Assembly: GCA_001574975.1 (NCBI GenBank)
Contig: KQ965824.1
Coordinates: 72,568 to 136,567, forward strand
Length of the DNA: 64,000 nt
Reading direction: 5' to 3'
DNA from: Gonapodya prolifera JEL478
Taxonomy: Eukaryota; Monoblepharomycota; Monoblepharidomycetes; Monoblepharidales; Gonapodyaceae
Positions 1-11,611 of the stretch are shown here, one piece after another. The notes below the pieces were generated by a model. It was not told where the DNA came from and did no database searches. It worked only from the letters and a program-made list of their open reading frames with translations. Each line of letters starts with the position of its first letter. Position 1 is the first letter of the stretch. Both the position numbers and the translations under genes were made by a program.

Positions 1-2427
1 TGACGGGTGGGCGGGTGGAGTGGGGTGTCGGGTTGAAAGGGCCAATTCCGGACTTCTCTGGAGTCACAGAGATCGAGCTTCTGGACTTGGGAGTCAGCGC
101 GCTGACAGGCCGAATACCGTCGTGGCTGTCGTCCCTGACAAAGCTGCGGATTCTGAATCTGGGCACCAGCACGTTATCCGGAACAATCCCCGACTTGAGG
201 AAGCTGACAAACTTGGAGGAGCTGTACTTGGACAGCAACCAGTTCACAGGTCCGATCCCTGCGAGTATCTTGGGTCTTGCGCGACTCCGAGTCCTCTCAT
301 TGCACGACAACCAGCTCAGTGGAAAGGTGGACGACCTCCTTCCACCCTCCATAACAAACTGCAACATCGGCAACAACACAAATCTTTACACATGTGGCGG
401 CTTCGTCCCGTCCGCGTGTGGCACTATCCAGACCAACATGACCTCCTGTAAGCTCATCCAGGCCCTCGACTGCGCGCCCTTTGAGTCGATGTACGCGCAA
501 GCGGGTCGAACCTTGCCCTGGACGCGCGGCTCGTGCTGCGACTTGACCAAAGGGTTCCCTGGCTCTGGGCCAAGCTTTAATTGCAGCGGGGCTCGTGTTG
601 TCGGTGCCAAATTCCAGTGGGGGGACAATATCGGGGGCCAAATCGCGGACCTGTCCCCGCTCACTGAGCTGCAGTTCCTCGATCTCGGCCTGAACCAGTT
701 TACTGGTCCCATTCCTGCCCTGGACGCGCTAACGAAGCTGCGCTCGATGAATCTCGGCACCAACAACCTGACGGGCTCCATCCCGCCCTCCGTCGTGGCG
801 TTGGCCAGCATTGAGAGGTTGTTCTTAGACAGGAACAACTTAAACGGCCCGGTTCCCTCACTCGTGAATCTCACAAAACTGAACACGCTCTCGATAGGAA
901 GGAATGATTTTTCGGGGAACTTTGACAACGTGATCCCGTCCGGCGTGACGGATTGCGACATCTCGAGCAACCCGGGGCTCTACACGTGTGGTGGGACTAT
1001 ACTTGCTGCGTGTGGCCGCCTGCCCCAAAATACCAGCGCGTGTGCTTCTGCCTCGTCCGTCGCGGCTTCCTCTTCAACCACAGGCCAGACACGGCCCACC
1101 GCAAACAATCCCCAACCCCCGCCAGCCGCTTCAGATTCACCACCCAGCTCAGTCGGCCCAATTGCGGGTGGCGTCGTAGGCGGTGTCATGGCCCTTCTAG
1201 CGCTCGCCGGTGTCTTTTTCTGGGTCTCCCGGAAACGACGCAACTCCTACGCAACGTCGAAGCGGGGTGCACCTCCCACTGCCTCTGCCGGAACTGGACC
1301 GCGCATGAGCACCTCTCGCCCACTTCTTCCTGAGACCGTGAACGGCAGCTCACGTGACCTCAATGACGCGACAACATCTTCATCTGGATATTCGAGCTGG
1401 AGTGAGAACGGACTGCAGGTACTTAAGTACCTCCCACTTCCTCGCTCCTCCGTTTCCAACAAATCCCATTGATACACTCCCCTCGATTCCCAGCCACCAC
1501 CAATATCGGCCATCCCCCTGGCTCCCTCCATCGCTTCGCCCAACGCCTCCACATCTGGACTTCCACCCCGATCCATTTCCTCTCAAAACGCCATTTTCTC
1601 CCCACACAACACAAACTCAGTTATGACCATTGCGTACCGCTCCATGAACATGGCAGACATTCCGTCGGGAGGGGTGCCAAAGGGTGCCTATGATGGACTG
1701 CCAAGTAGAGCGGTCGAGCTACCGGAGTCGACGGTAGCATCGGGGAGTTCAAATGGAGGGTCGCGGTCCTTGCAGGTAGAGAATCTCGTGGGGGGTTTTG
1801 ATACCTCGATATCCTGGTGATTTTCAGTGACGATCAAACACTCTTGTAAACTCCAGCCGCCTTCGAAACCGCACTGGGCGTTTGCGTTCCTCGCCGGTCC
1901 ATCCTTCGAGTCTCTTCCTGCACTCAACTTGCCTCAACGCATGCCCGTACTGACAGTTGAAACCGACGTAAGTTGCAAACTTAACGTCCATACAATTAAC
2001 TCGCAAACTCCCGAAACACTCCATCCTGGTTCTGCAGTACATCCCGATCAACCCCGACGAGGTTGCAGTCACCCTCGGTGAGACGTTCAAACTGCGCACG
2101 ATCTTCTGCGATGGGTGGGGATACGGAACGAACGTTGATTCCGATGAAACCGGCATGGTACCGCTGTAAGTTGGCAACATCCCATCCCGCGACACGGAGA
2201 GCTCGTCAGCAACTGACTTCTCTCTATTCAGCGACTGCCTCCGCATTGCGTCGTCCCAGCCGCTCTTCACAGGCCAGTACAGTTCCCGCCTGCAGTCGAG
2301 GCATTTGCCGTCGTTGTCGTTCGGCACCTTGCCTACCGCCGGAGACGGTGACGAGTATGCGGCGAACAGGAGCGCGGGACGGACTCTAGTCGATGTGAGA
2401 GGAGCCCCGTCGACGACGGGCTGGTGA
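1..2427 (+). CDS. LRR single-pass membrane receptor with C-terminal SH3 domain (5' end outside window)
   Basis: The reading frame is open at the left edge, so the start lies upstream. The visible product has two tandem leucine-rich modules (about residues 1-130 and 150-345), each ending in a CxxxNxxLYTCGG-type cap. A Ser/Thr/Pro stalk follows, then one membrane helix (about 388-410) and a basic stop-transfer RKRR. The frame then continues through introns I place at 1402-1620, 1705-1827, 1968-2037 and 2166-2231; all four are GT-AG and keep phase. The exon at 2038-2165 encodes YIPINPDEVAVTLGE...CDGWGYGTN...TGMVPL, a clear SH3 domain, and the last exon ends at TGA 2425-2427. Probably a plasma-membrane receptor with LRRs outside and SH3 inside. 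The exact use of the two small exons at 1621-1704 and 1828-1967 is my inference; the LRR, TM and SH3 parts are secure. Confidence 0.8.
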
Positions 2428-3650
2428 GGTGCTTGCGTTCATGCGATGTACAATGAGTGATTGGAAGAGCTAGTTTTGACCGTTAGCGATCACATTGTTC
2501 AATTAATCTATACTGATGTAGTTTGTCTAGAGGGAGATACCTATCTATGCTAGATTTAAACCTCATTCATTTGTCAATACACCATGAAGCCGGCGAACCA
2601 CATGATCAAAGCGCTTTCGCACCGCCACCCGCGCAACAACTGTACACACCTGCTCATCACCAACGACAGTATCTCTTTCGATGTATTACGAATCAGCGAC
2701 GGTGATCCGTGTGACGCAGAATTTTTCCCCAGAGGAGAGCCACTTCCGGGTTTTCGCTTTATGTTTTGTACCCCGTTGGTCACTCCCTTTTGATTCTGCC
2801 TTTGAGTTTCTCAATAGACAAAAAAACCAACAGACGGGGTCATGTGTCACGGGCTTTTCTCATAAACATGATCATTATCTCGACTAGCTCGTGATTCGGT
2901 TCATCTGTTCCCACGGTTCATGCATTCCCACGCCCCCCTTTCTAAGGAAAAATGGACGCAGCGTGTGACCTTAACGTGAAGTTTCGGCAAAGTTTGCTGG
3001 TCTGTATCCGGCGGTCCTTGTTTTGAGTTCGCCCAATCTACAGCGATTATATTTTGTGCCGGAACGCGTTGCGGGATCTGTCAACTGACATTTCTTGCAA
3101 CGCAAGTTACCGCATACTATTGGCCGGCAATTCAGAGACGGTACATGATTGTCACATATGGCAGAGCACATTCCTTGTTGATATCATGACACCGCCCGAG
3201 GCATCAGTGTACCGATTGTACGACCTCGTATCGACTTATCTGTTTTCTGTGGACTGTTATAAGTGTGACATACGCTTCTACAGCTAGCAACTACGATTTG
3301 TCCTCAAAAGTCTCTAGCTACACGCATTTCTGGCTCGGTACACCACGACCAGACTAACGCTCAGTCTGACAAGTGCTCTTGCCGATGACTCAAACGACAT
3401 CATTTTTGATCCCCGCAAAATTGCTTCCTTTTCCCGCCTTACAGCTGTGTTCACATATTCCCTTTTATATACGACTCTTCAACACACGACATACATACAT
3501 ACATAACACAATCAGCTCTCTGCATGAGGACTTTTTCAATTCAAAAGTTTCTAGTGACAGTGATTTTCGCCGAAGCGCCACCTCCACTCGCCTACAGCTC
3601 TTCAACTTTGCTATTACGATCGTCGTACCTTCGATCACGATCAATTTCCT
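2428..3650. other. intergenic, nothing recognised
   Basis: Mixed composition with only short overlapping frames on both strands, no domain signature and no splice-supported exon chain. I see no RNA gene. Confidence 0.5.
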
Positions 3651-4399
3651 GGCAGCGGTCTGGACTCTCTAGAATCCGCCTAGAACTCCTTCGATGGTTT
3701 CAAAAGGGCGCAGTTCACGTGCAACACGTTAGATGTACATGTCCCCCGATGTGAGGGTATGAGGGAAATTCGCGATTAGATCAAGCGCAGGACTTTGATT
3801 TCCGTTCCCTTTTTGAGCGAACCCGTCAAGTAGTGTAGTATGTACCCTTGCGGTTTGAAAATTTATCGTCAAAGCCGTCGACTCTCGTCTAATTTGAATC
3901 GCATTTCTCGCAAGGCATGATTTGTACCTGTACAGTTCCCGTCCGCGGTAATCGGCACTTGCACTACAGCCCTCCATTCTTTCCCGGGTTTTGGCCAAGA
4001 CACATGTCACACAATTTCTGATTTTTGGTCCGTTAAGGGTCACTGTTTGTGCGCAAGTGTCCTCCGACGGTACAACAAATACTCCACAGTCTTGTTTGCA
4101 TTTCATGCCACGGCCTCTGAAAAGAGCGTCATTTGCTCAGACCGTTCAAAGCTGCAATGGTGCTTGACTACTTTCGCTTTTACGTGAGCTGCTGACGACT
4201 GTTGCGTGCGCTCTTACCGTCTCCATTTGCGACAGCTTTGATGTAGTAGACCCTCTGGAACTTGTTTTTTACCCATGTCTCGGACTCTTCTAAGCGCCCA
4301 AAAACCGTTTTATTAACTGTACTGCAAGATATTTTTCGATACCAGTAGTAATGTTTTGTGGCTCGGTATAGGGCATAAGTCACGACCCCAATTGTTTGC

Positions 4400-4850
4400 T
4401 CCTTTCTTTTGGCAAAGCCGTCAAAAGGTGCAGTAAATATGTGCTCTTGCGGTTTGCAACCATCGTCTCTACACTTATTGGATCTTGGTTCTCAATCATC
4501 TTGCGTCACTTCAATTGCACCTCTCGAAAATCTCACTTTGCGCCTGGCCAACACACAATATTGGCACTTAACGTCACCCTCCACTCTTGTACGTGATTTC
4601 GACCATGACGCAAATGACATTCATTCTGATTTTGGTGCGTAAAAGGTGCACTTGTCATGGCCGAGTGTAAACTGACGTCACAATTACACGATGGATGCAT
4701 GCCTGCCGGCTGTCACGCAATAAGTCGGGGACTTCGAAATGTCGGACTATTTGCACGTGAGTCGAGGTGGCAACAATGATACTGCGATATATTCTTTTGG
4801 TGGACTTTCAATCACTTGTTGTCTGGATTCAGAAGTACGTCCACATCAGT
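4400..4850 (+). repeat. best-preserved repeat unit, copy 1
   Basis: Contains block B (about 4405), block C (4555-4682, with GGTGCACTTGTCATGG.CGAGTGTAAACTGACGTCACAA) and block D (4721-4850, with AAGTCGGGGACTT and TGCACGTGAGTCGA). The same blocks recur in the same order about 1.1 kb downstream. Confidence 0.7.
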
Positions 4851-6913
4851 TGAACGCGCAGACTCATCGTCTTCCACTGTGTTGGGATATTCTCTTTTTT
4901 ATTTGACTTCAATACGAGTCTCTTCAAAATTTCCCCCTTTTTTTGAGCGAGGCCGTAACGAAGTGCTGCATGCACCCGTGCCACAGTTTGCAAATCATGT
5001 TCGGTTGGTTCATTGGCTCTTCGCCAGTACATATCTCACTGCCTCAGCCCAATCACATCACTTACAAGTCACTGGAGCACGAACCACGGCAGTGGAACTT
5101 CCTCCTTACAATATGTCACATATGACGTTAATTGCATTTTTGCGCGCCCGGGGGTGGATGCTATGGGCCAGCGTACACCGATGACGCAAAGGGGTTCGTC
5201 GTTTGGGGATTTCAAGCAGGAGCTTCGAATGAGCAGATTTCATTCGCTTGCACCACCAGGACTGCGACTTTGCTGTGATGATGCTTTTCCTGTTTGGTGA
5301 ACTGGTGATGAGTGTGATACACAATGACAGTGTTCGATCATGATCCATTTGCTGTTGTAGCGCTCTGGACTCTCTGGAATCTGCTCTTGACACCGGCCTC
5401 AACCTACCTGATGGTGTGAAGATGTTACAATTCATCGCGTTTCATGCTGAATTCCAATGTGAGAACCTTTCTAATATGTCGCTAGTCCAGGACAGAACAC
5501 GAATTGTTTCTTCCCATTTTTGAGCGAAGCATCAGCCTTCAAGCAGTGCAGTGGGCATTCTTTGTGGCTTTCCATCGTTACCAGAAGATCTTTGCCTTTT
5601 CGTCACTCGCCAGGACTTGACAAGTCGGCTCCCTTCAAAAGCACCGCTCACAAGTCTCATACGTCTGAACGACCCACTATATTGGCACTAGAAGACTGAC
5701 GTCACCCTTTACTTTTGCACGAGCTTTCGGCCATAGCACAAACGACACAATTTCTGATTTTTGTGCGTGAGAGATGCACTTGTTATGTGCGAGTGTAAAC
5801 TGACGTCACAACACGAAACCTACCGGGGCGCCTTGGTGCGTCCCGTGATTTAAAGTCGGGGACTTTAAATGATGTGACTCTTTGCGCATGAGTCGATGCA
5901 GCGGCAAATACTACAGTGAATCATATATTTTGGTGAATCACGAAAGTTGAAGCGTCAACTGAATTCAAAAGTAGTGTCTCCACATCCCATCCTGCTACAC
6001 TCTCGCCACTCGACACCTCTACTTGCACCACCACCCTTCGCGTTTAGGGAATGTGCGCGCACGGAAGGAATCCCGGCCGAGAATGCGCGAGAAAAGATGA
6101 ATCTAGGTTATAGGGCGTCGCAAGGACAGTACTGAAGAGAAGAAAAGGTAGGGAGGTCCTGGGGTGTGGAAGGTGCAGAATCGTGGTGATAAGCATGCAC
6201 TCACTCTGTGCCTGGTGATTAATTCATCCAAAGAAGTGGCCTCAGTTTTCTGCAGGGCGCCCTTTCTGCACCGTTTCCTCGTGCCCCACATGCACCACTC
6301 CAGACTGTCTTCCACTCCATCCGCCGCTCTTTTCTCATCCGACTGCCGTCACAGTCTCCCCCTGGTCTCGGTCTATCACCATCCGACGCTGCACCGCGGT
6401 TTGGTCTCTTTGCTCTTGCTCGATCATTCGGCGCCCCTCCATTCGATTCCCCCCTCTCTCGGTGCACTTTTTTTCTCTGTCTCGTCGCCCGATTATCAAT
6501 CGAGTCTCATCCTGCTCACCCAGGTCTTCCCCCGCCTCCCTCTTGCCTGCAAGGCGCTCGCCCAGAGACCCGTCAAAGTCCACACCGCACAAAGTGTTCG
6601 CGTAATTTCACTCTGCGCGGCTATTGACGTAATCTCGTCGCTCTTTTTATTTACGTTTTTATAAGTCTGACCAAACGGCGGCTTCCAATGCAAGGACAGT
6701 TAGAATATAACATCATCAGCTCAAGCGTAGGCCTCGAATTGCTCCATTTTTGGAGCGAAGACGCCAACAAGTGGGAATTCCTGCTTGGCGCTTGTCAGTG
6801 AGATCCAACCTCTCTGTTTATTTACGTTATAAAGCGTTGGGGTGTGCCTTGTATTGTGGAAGCTGGTGACGTCACTTGGAATACTCTGAAGTCACTGCGT
6901 GTTTTTGACGTCA
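4673..6913. promoter_or_regulatory. five perfect TGACGTCA (CRE-type) palindromes
   Basis: Exact TGACGTCA occurs at 4673-4680, 5697-5704, 5801-5808, 6867-6874 and 6906-6913. This octamer is the known binding site of CREB/ATF bZIP factors. At least two copies ride inside repeat block C, so the motif may spread with the repeat rather than mark promoters. No gene start lies close by. Confidence 0.4.
5505..5990 (+). repeat. best-preserved repeat unit, copy 2
   Basis: Block B at 5517, block C at 5672-5810 and block D at 5851-5990 match the unit at 4400-4850 in order and spacing (offsets 1105-1130 bases). Differences are spread evenly, with small indels. Confidence 0.7.
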
Positions 6914-8070
6914 GTGAAAGATGTGCAACCTGTGAACTGGAAAAATACCTCCAGTTTTGTTTCTTATCTTGTGAAAATTATAATATTAAACTTTATTTGC
7001 CCCCCCAAATTTGGAATTGCTGAGTTTTGAAATCGCGCATAACTTTTCACCACTGCCTCTGGTATCACCAGTTGCGCCGAGAAGGTGCAGTTTATATCAC
7101 TACAAGCTGATTCCCAAAACAATGGTTTTGGTTATAATATCCAGCAAGCTCAAGGACAGGACCACAATTGTTAATTACCTTTTTGCGAGGCTATCAAGAA
7201 GTGCAGTATATACACTTGCGGCCTGCAAGCACCGGTTCTTCTATGTCTTGGCTTTTCCTGGGATCTTGTCATCTTGTCTCACTTCAATCTCAGCGCATAC
7301 AAGTCACGTGTGCTTGGACATAAAGCTTCAAAAAATTGCCTTGGTCCACTAAAGCAGTAATGCTAAAGCGACGTGACTACATCAGCTTCTTGTTTTTGGT
7401 GAACTACTGCTATGTGCGATGCATTCTCATGCAGTTTTCGATCATGATTGAAGTCTTGACGTTAGCACTCTGGACTCTCGGGAATCTGCTTTTCACACCG
7501 TCGTAACCTCTACTGATAGAGTTAGAGTGATGAATTCAATGGAAGACGTTGTACTGTTACCTCAAGGGCAGGGGTTGAATTGTTGCCAGCTTTTTTGAGC
7601 GAAGCCGTCCACAAGTACTACAGTGTGCCTTTCACGGCTTGTTACAGCGAGAGCCATTTGTCTGGTCTTGTGGTTTTCTAACAGAATTTTCTCGTTTTAT
7701 CTCGCGTCGTTCAACTCACCACAGCATCATCTTCCGGACCAACGTCAATGCGAATGCTCTGCAAGGGCACCACACCGACCTCCGTACCCTCCTTGCCCCT
7801 CCTTGCCCCACGTTGATCTCACTCTGTCGCTCACTATGTCCTTTTCTCCCGGCGAGACTCTTCCCAACTCAAAGCTCCAGCTGCACTGCAAGGCTGTATT
7901 GCACGCCTTGTTTCTTGCGAACATGTGACCGCGTCCGCATGGAGCTCGTCGTGTATCAAAGATTGTGCTTTATAAGAACAAATTGTGCCACTGTCACCCG
8001 CCAACAAAGACCTGATGCGACCCGATTGCTGCCTGAAGGCTTCGGGGACTATGATTCACGAAGCTTTTCA

Positions 8071-10111
8071 ACAGTCGTGATGTATTGTTAAGCATCTTAG
8101 AGCTCATCTGCTTGTACACACCGCCAGTCTCCATCCATGCACAGTATTGTACAAGATACCGTGTACTTGCACGCCTGCTTGAGCCCTTGGACGAGTAGCT
8201 CCTCCCTACGTGAGGCAGCACGGGGCGTGCGATCCATCCATTGGTCCTAAGCAGAGCAGACAGTACTTACATGGAATGCGGGGGAAAGAGGTGTCGTCAC
8301 CACTCCGAGGGTTGTCCACTCCGTTTGCTAGTTCTTTGCTTCGGGCCTTCGATGTTGGGGCGCACTGGCTCGCCTCTTAGTTAGTGTCGACCGATGTGCT
8401 GTCGGAGAGCACATTTGTGCATTCACACCGACGATTCTTGGCACCAATCCTCCGCTGAGGTTCTCCCCCGTCCCACGCAATGGCAAGATGTTTCGCAGGG
8501 TCACACTGCGCGGCAAGAGACGCTTGTCCTGAGGCGTGATTTCGTGATACATTGTTGCTTTTTGTTCGTTGGTAGCCCCCTGCATGATCTGCGCTAGTCT
8601 CTGTTGCGGTGCTCTTGCGCGACCAAAAACGACTTCGTGAAGCACCCCGTGTGCCTTCCATGACCACCTCAGGTCACTTGTCGCCGTGGAGGTGTTCCCG
8701 TCGCTCATTTTCTGTCGCTGATCAGTGTCGCCCGCGTTGGGTGGTTTCGCTTTGGGCCTGAACTCTTCCACGACAAGGCCTTTCCTTGGGTGCACATGTA
8801 CCACGCTCTGTCGGCCTTACCCTCACCTAGAGCACCATGCACCCCCTGATGATGCCGCCGCCGTTCACTGATTCGTCATCGTTCTGCGGGACAGTGGTTG
8901 TTTTGGACACTGCTGGATATCGTGACCATCGCCACGCAACCAAGGAGTGTCATGATTCGAATTCGTGCATCCGACTGTTGTCACTCAAACGCGTCCTCGT
9001 GCTGATCCTCCTTCTCACCTGTCGCCGGAGGCAGTGTCGTGGAACAAGGAAGGAGCTTCGACTGTTGTGATACTCCTCTTCTGCAAGATTGCCTCAAGCA
9101 AATGTTTCAATTCACGTTTCATGTTTCATGCCTTGCTGCAGTTCACAAAATAATTTTTTCATGGGCTGAATGGAAGCATTGGACTGATGCAAAATGAGGT
9201 CACCACCTCTTACCATTCACAAATGCCACACCCTGTCATGGGTGAGGTTTTTTTTGATGTTGAAAGGTGTTGCCTGGTATTTGCATGAGTCTGGCAGTCT
9301 GGCCGCACCAAGTCATTGTGCGCAGGTGGTACTGCTGAAGGCTTTTTGTGGTGCGTTAGCTGCCTGTCGACAGGGGCAAAAGAGAACAAGCTGAAACTTG
9401 GCACTTTACGCTCAATGGATTACTAATCTGTCGCGGCACGCAGTGTTTCGTTCGCTACAGTTTACAGGGTACTCCTGCTTCTCGTCGTCGCACATAAAAG
9501 CTTCTCCTAAGTTGTTCACGCTTCTGCAGTATCCTGTGATGCGTTGTATGGCGAAAACCATGGTTTTGTTATTGTTTCTGCGCACAAAAGCTCTGGCCCC
9601 CTGGGGCTGTGATGTGAAGGAAACCCTCGCATCGTCATCTTTCAATTTCTCTTTCGTCAACCCCTTCCAACCCCCCCCCCTCCCCGGCACCCCGCCCGCG
9701 TGGGGGTGGCGCGTGGCGCAACAATTGGAATAAAAAATGAGCGTGTAAGCACCGCCACGATGCGGGCTCGACTCGGCTGCGGTCGAAATTGGAGAGCGGG
9801 TGGCTGTTGCGGGAACGTGGGTCGCCCTGTTTGCGGGGAAATGAATTTCATTCACGAAGTCCCAAACTGGAAGAAATAAATAGATGTTACCCGGCAGTTT
9901 CACTGGTGGCTTAACTCATCTGCGCTGGCTATCGCGATCTTCTGTGTACAATGGCATGCTAGCTTGTAAGCCTTATTTCAAAGTCTGTACATGACCTTCG
10001 TCCTTCTCACTCAGGCATCACGATTTTTCATTTTCCCGTCAACGTATTCTGGAGTGTGCTGCATATAGTCCTTCCGTTTACGATATCTTAAAGAAAACGA
10101 AACTACAACAT
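8071..10111. other. intergenic, no gene supported
   Basis: Open frames of up to about 160 codons exist on both strands (for example near 8328-8804 and 9412-9903) but are low complexity, overlap each other and show no domain or exon logic. A short C/G-rich run sits near 9670-9715. Confidence 0.5.
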
Positions 10112-11317
10112 TCAACCATCAGCTAACGCGGTCGGACACCAATAGCACACAATTGCGTTGTCGCCGTTACACTGTGTGCACATTCCACGATTGCACATGG
10201 CACACTTCGCCAAATTTACCAAACAATCCGCGCAGCTGACGGCTTTGCATCTGCCCGGAGAGTTCCACTGTGCAATACAAGGTGATGCGGTGAGAATCGC
10301 AGAGTGGTGCGACTCCGCAGATATGACAACCGACTGGTTCGGTTGCCCATCCACTAATCGTCGCGCATTGTTTGCATATGGAATCCGTGTCGTATCCTGG
10401 AAATGAACATGAGTTCCAGCTCCGGTAGCACTCGTCACATTGCATTCAAAATCCATCGCATCCATTGCATGGGTAACTCCAATTGTGGACATTACGATTC
10501 GCGGCAGAAATGTCGTATTTCATCCTGTCCACCACCCCACACCCCCAACAAGCAACCTTGTCGATGCAGTCCTTACAAAAAAACTGCTTCATGTTGGCAG
10601 AAACTAGGCCAGTGAGGCTTTCCTTCAATCGAGGGTACATCCGTCCAGTCACCCAGTCATATGGCGTAATGTAAGTCTTGTGATTGGGACCCTCTATTTC
10701 CCCGCAGTGGTAACACACTGAAGGATCGATTTCCAATATGTTAGGGAACATAGTGAGTCAGTCGCTGGAGAGCGTCTTTCATTGAACCCGATTATTTCGT
10801 CAGAAGGGCTTGGACGATCGGCTCGCAAGACCCGAAGTCGCGACGGTCCACCAACGGGCGACGGACCGCGATTCCTTACTGTAGCCAGCGTGGACCGCAA
10901 GGAGAGAAGATCCGCCAAGGAACCCAACTGGACGTTTCGACATCCGTTGAACGCCAAGTAGACCGATTCAGGTTCCTGTAGAAGTCTCGACACTGTCCAA
11001 ATAGTCACTGCCGTGCTATCGAGTGTGACTTTCCTGAAATTGGCGATCGCCAGTGCCTTCGATGCTCCATTCGTCCATCCACCGTGAACCCATCGCGCGA
11101 TGCGGCTGACACATCCATCGTATTATCCGTCTCCCATCCTCACGCTGTACTCCGAAAAGCCCACCTCTTCCCATAGCGTCGGAGCGCGAAGGGTGCTGCG
11201 TAGGTCGAGGGATGTATTTGAACAGCGAATCCGAGACCGTACAGGGAGGTAGGACGAGATGGATACCAAAGTTTCGCGAGGGTAAGTGGAAATGGACGAC
11301 ATCTGAGCGGGGTCCAA
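10112..11317 (-). pseudogene. decayed F-box/cysteine-rich family member (copy A)
   Basis: The 5' part (11317-11123) encodes an F-box-like segment (YPRETLVSISSYLPVRSR) closely matching the copy at 15730-17073. The same frame goes on past a TAA at 11123-11125, which stands where the sister copy has Glu, into a leucine-rich stretch (TIWTVSRLLQEPESVYLAFN). After a frame change, 10751-10167 encodes the cysteine-rich part (CWGCG, then QCDECYRSWNSC). It is interrupted by a TGA at 10446-10448 that stands where sisters have Gly, and a further frame change separates the last cysteine pairs. G-to-T changes explain both stops. F-box proteins recruit substrates to SCF ubiquitin ligases; the cysteine-rich part looks zinc-binding but I recognise no named domain. 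Confidence 0.7.
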
Positions 11318-11611
11318 TGTGGGTTCCTTTCGTTGAGTGCGAGGAACTGAAGTATTAGCCAGAGTTTCTGATACATTCTTCTTGATTTCCTACATGCACA
11401 GCATCACCCGCAAACGTCTACCAAGAGTTAGATTCCTATAACATAGACGTAGGATAAAATGAATGCGGGCTACCGCTCTGCTGCTGCTCTACGTAAATAC
11501 AGCTAACCCTCCCTCCCAGCAACATACCATCGCTCCAAAAAACCTGCACGTCCACCACCACCAACCTTCTGCTCCCAACGACTCAACCGCTCACCCATTC
11601 CCCGTACCACC
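11318..11611. other. intergenic between copy A and the LRR receptor
   Basis: No gene seen. It holds the 5' flank of the decayed F-box copy and the 3' flank of the receptor, both transcribed leftwards. Confidence 0.5.

Larger units (their letters stand above)
3650..8070. repeat. family of strongly diverged dispersed/tandem repeats
   Basis: Several landmark blocks recur in the same orientation. Block B (TTTTTGAGCGAAGCCGTC followed by AAGTGCAGTATATACACTTGCGG-like sequence) lies at about 3811, 4405, 4941, 5517, 6747, 7179 and 7591, usually preceded by CAAGGACAGGAC..GAATTG. Block A (CTGGACTCTCTGGAATCTGC) lies at about 3662, 5367 and 7467. Blocks C and D follow B in at least two copies. Copies differ by many substitutions and indels, so the family is old. 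I see no open frame, terminal repeat or clear pol III promoter that would identify it as a LINE, SINE or LTR element; an array of a non-autonomous transposon or decayed tandem duplication are both possible. Confidence 0.7.

Noticed and set aside
3650-8070. SINE or tRNA-derived identity of the repeats
   Set aside because: No A box plus B box pair and no A-rich or simple-repeat tail could be seen.
8328-8804. 158-codon minus-strand frame
   Set aside because: No domain, overlaps other frames, no introns or neighbours supporting a gene.
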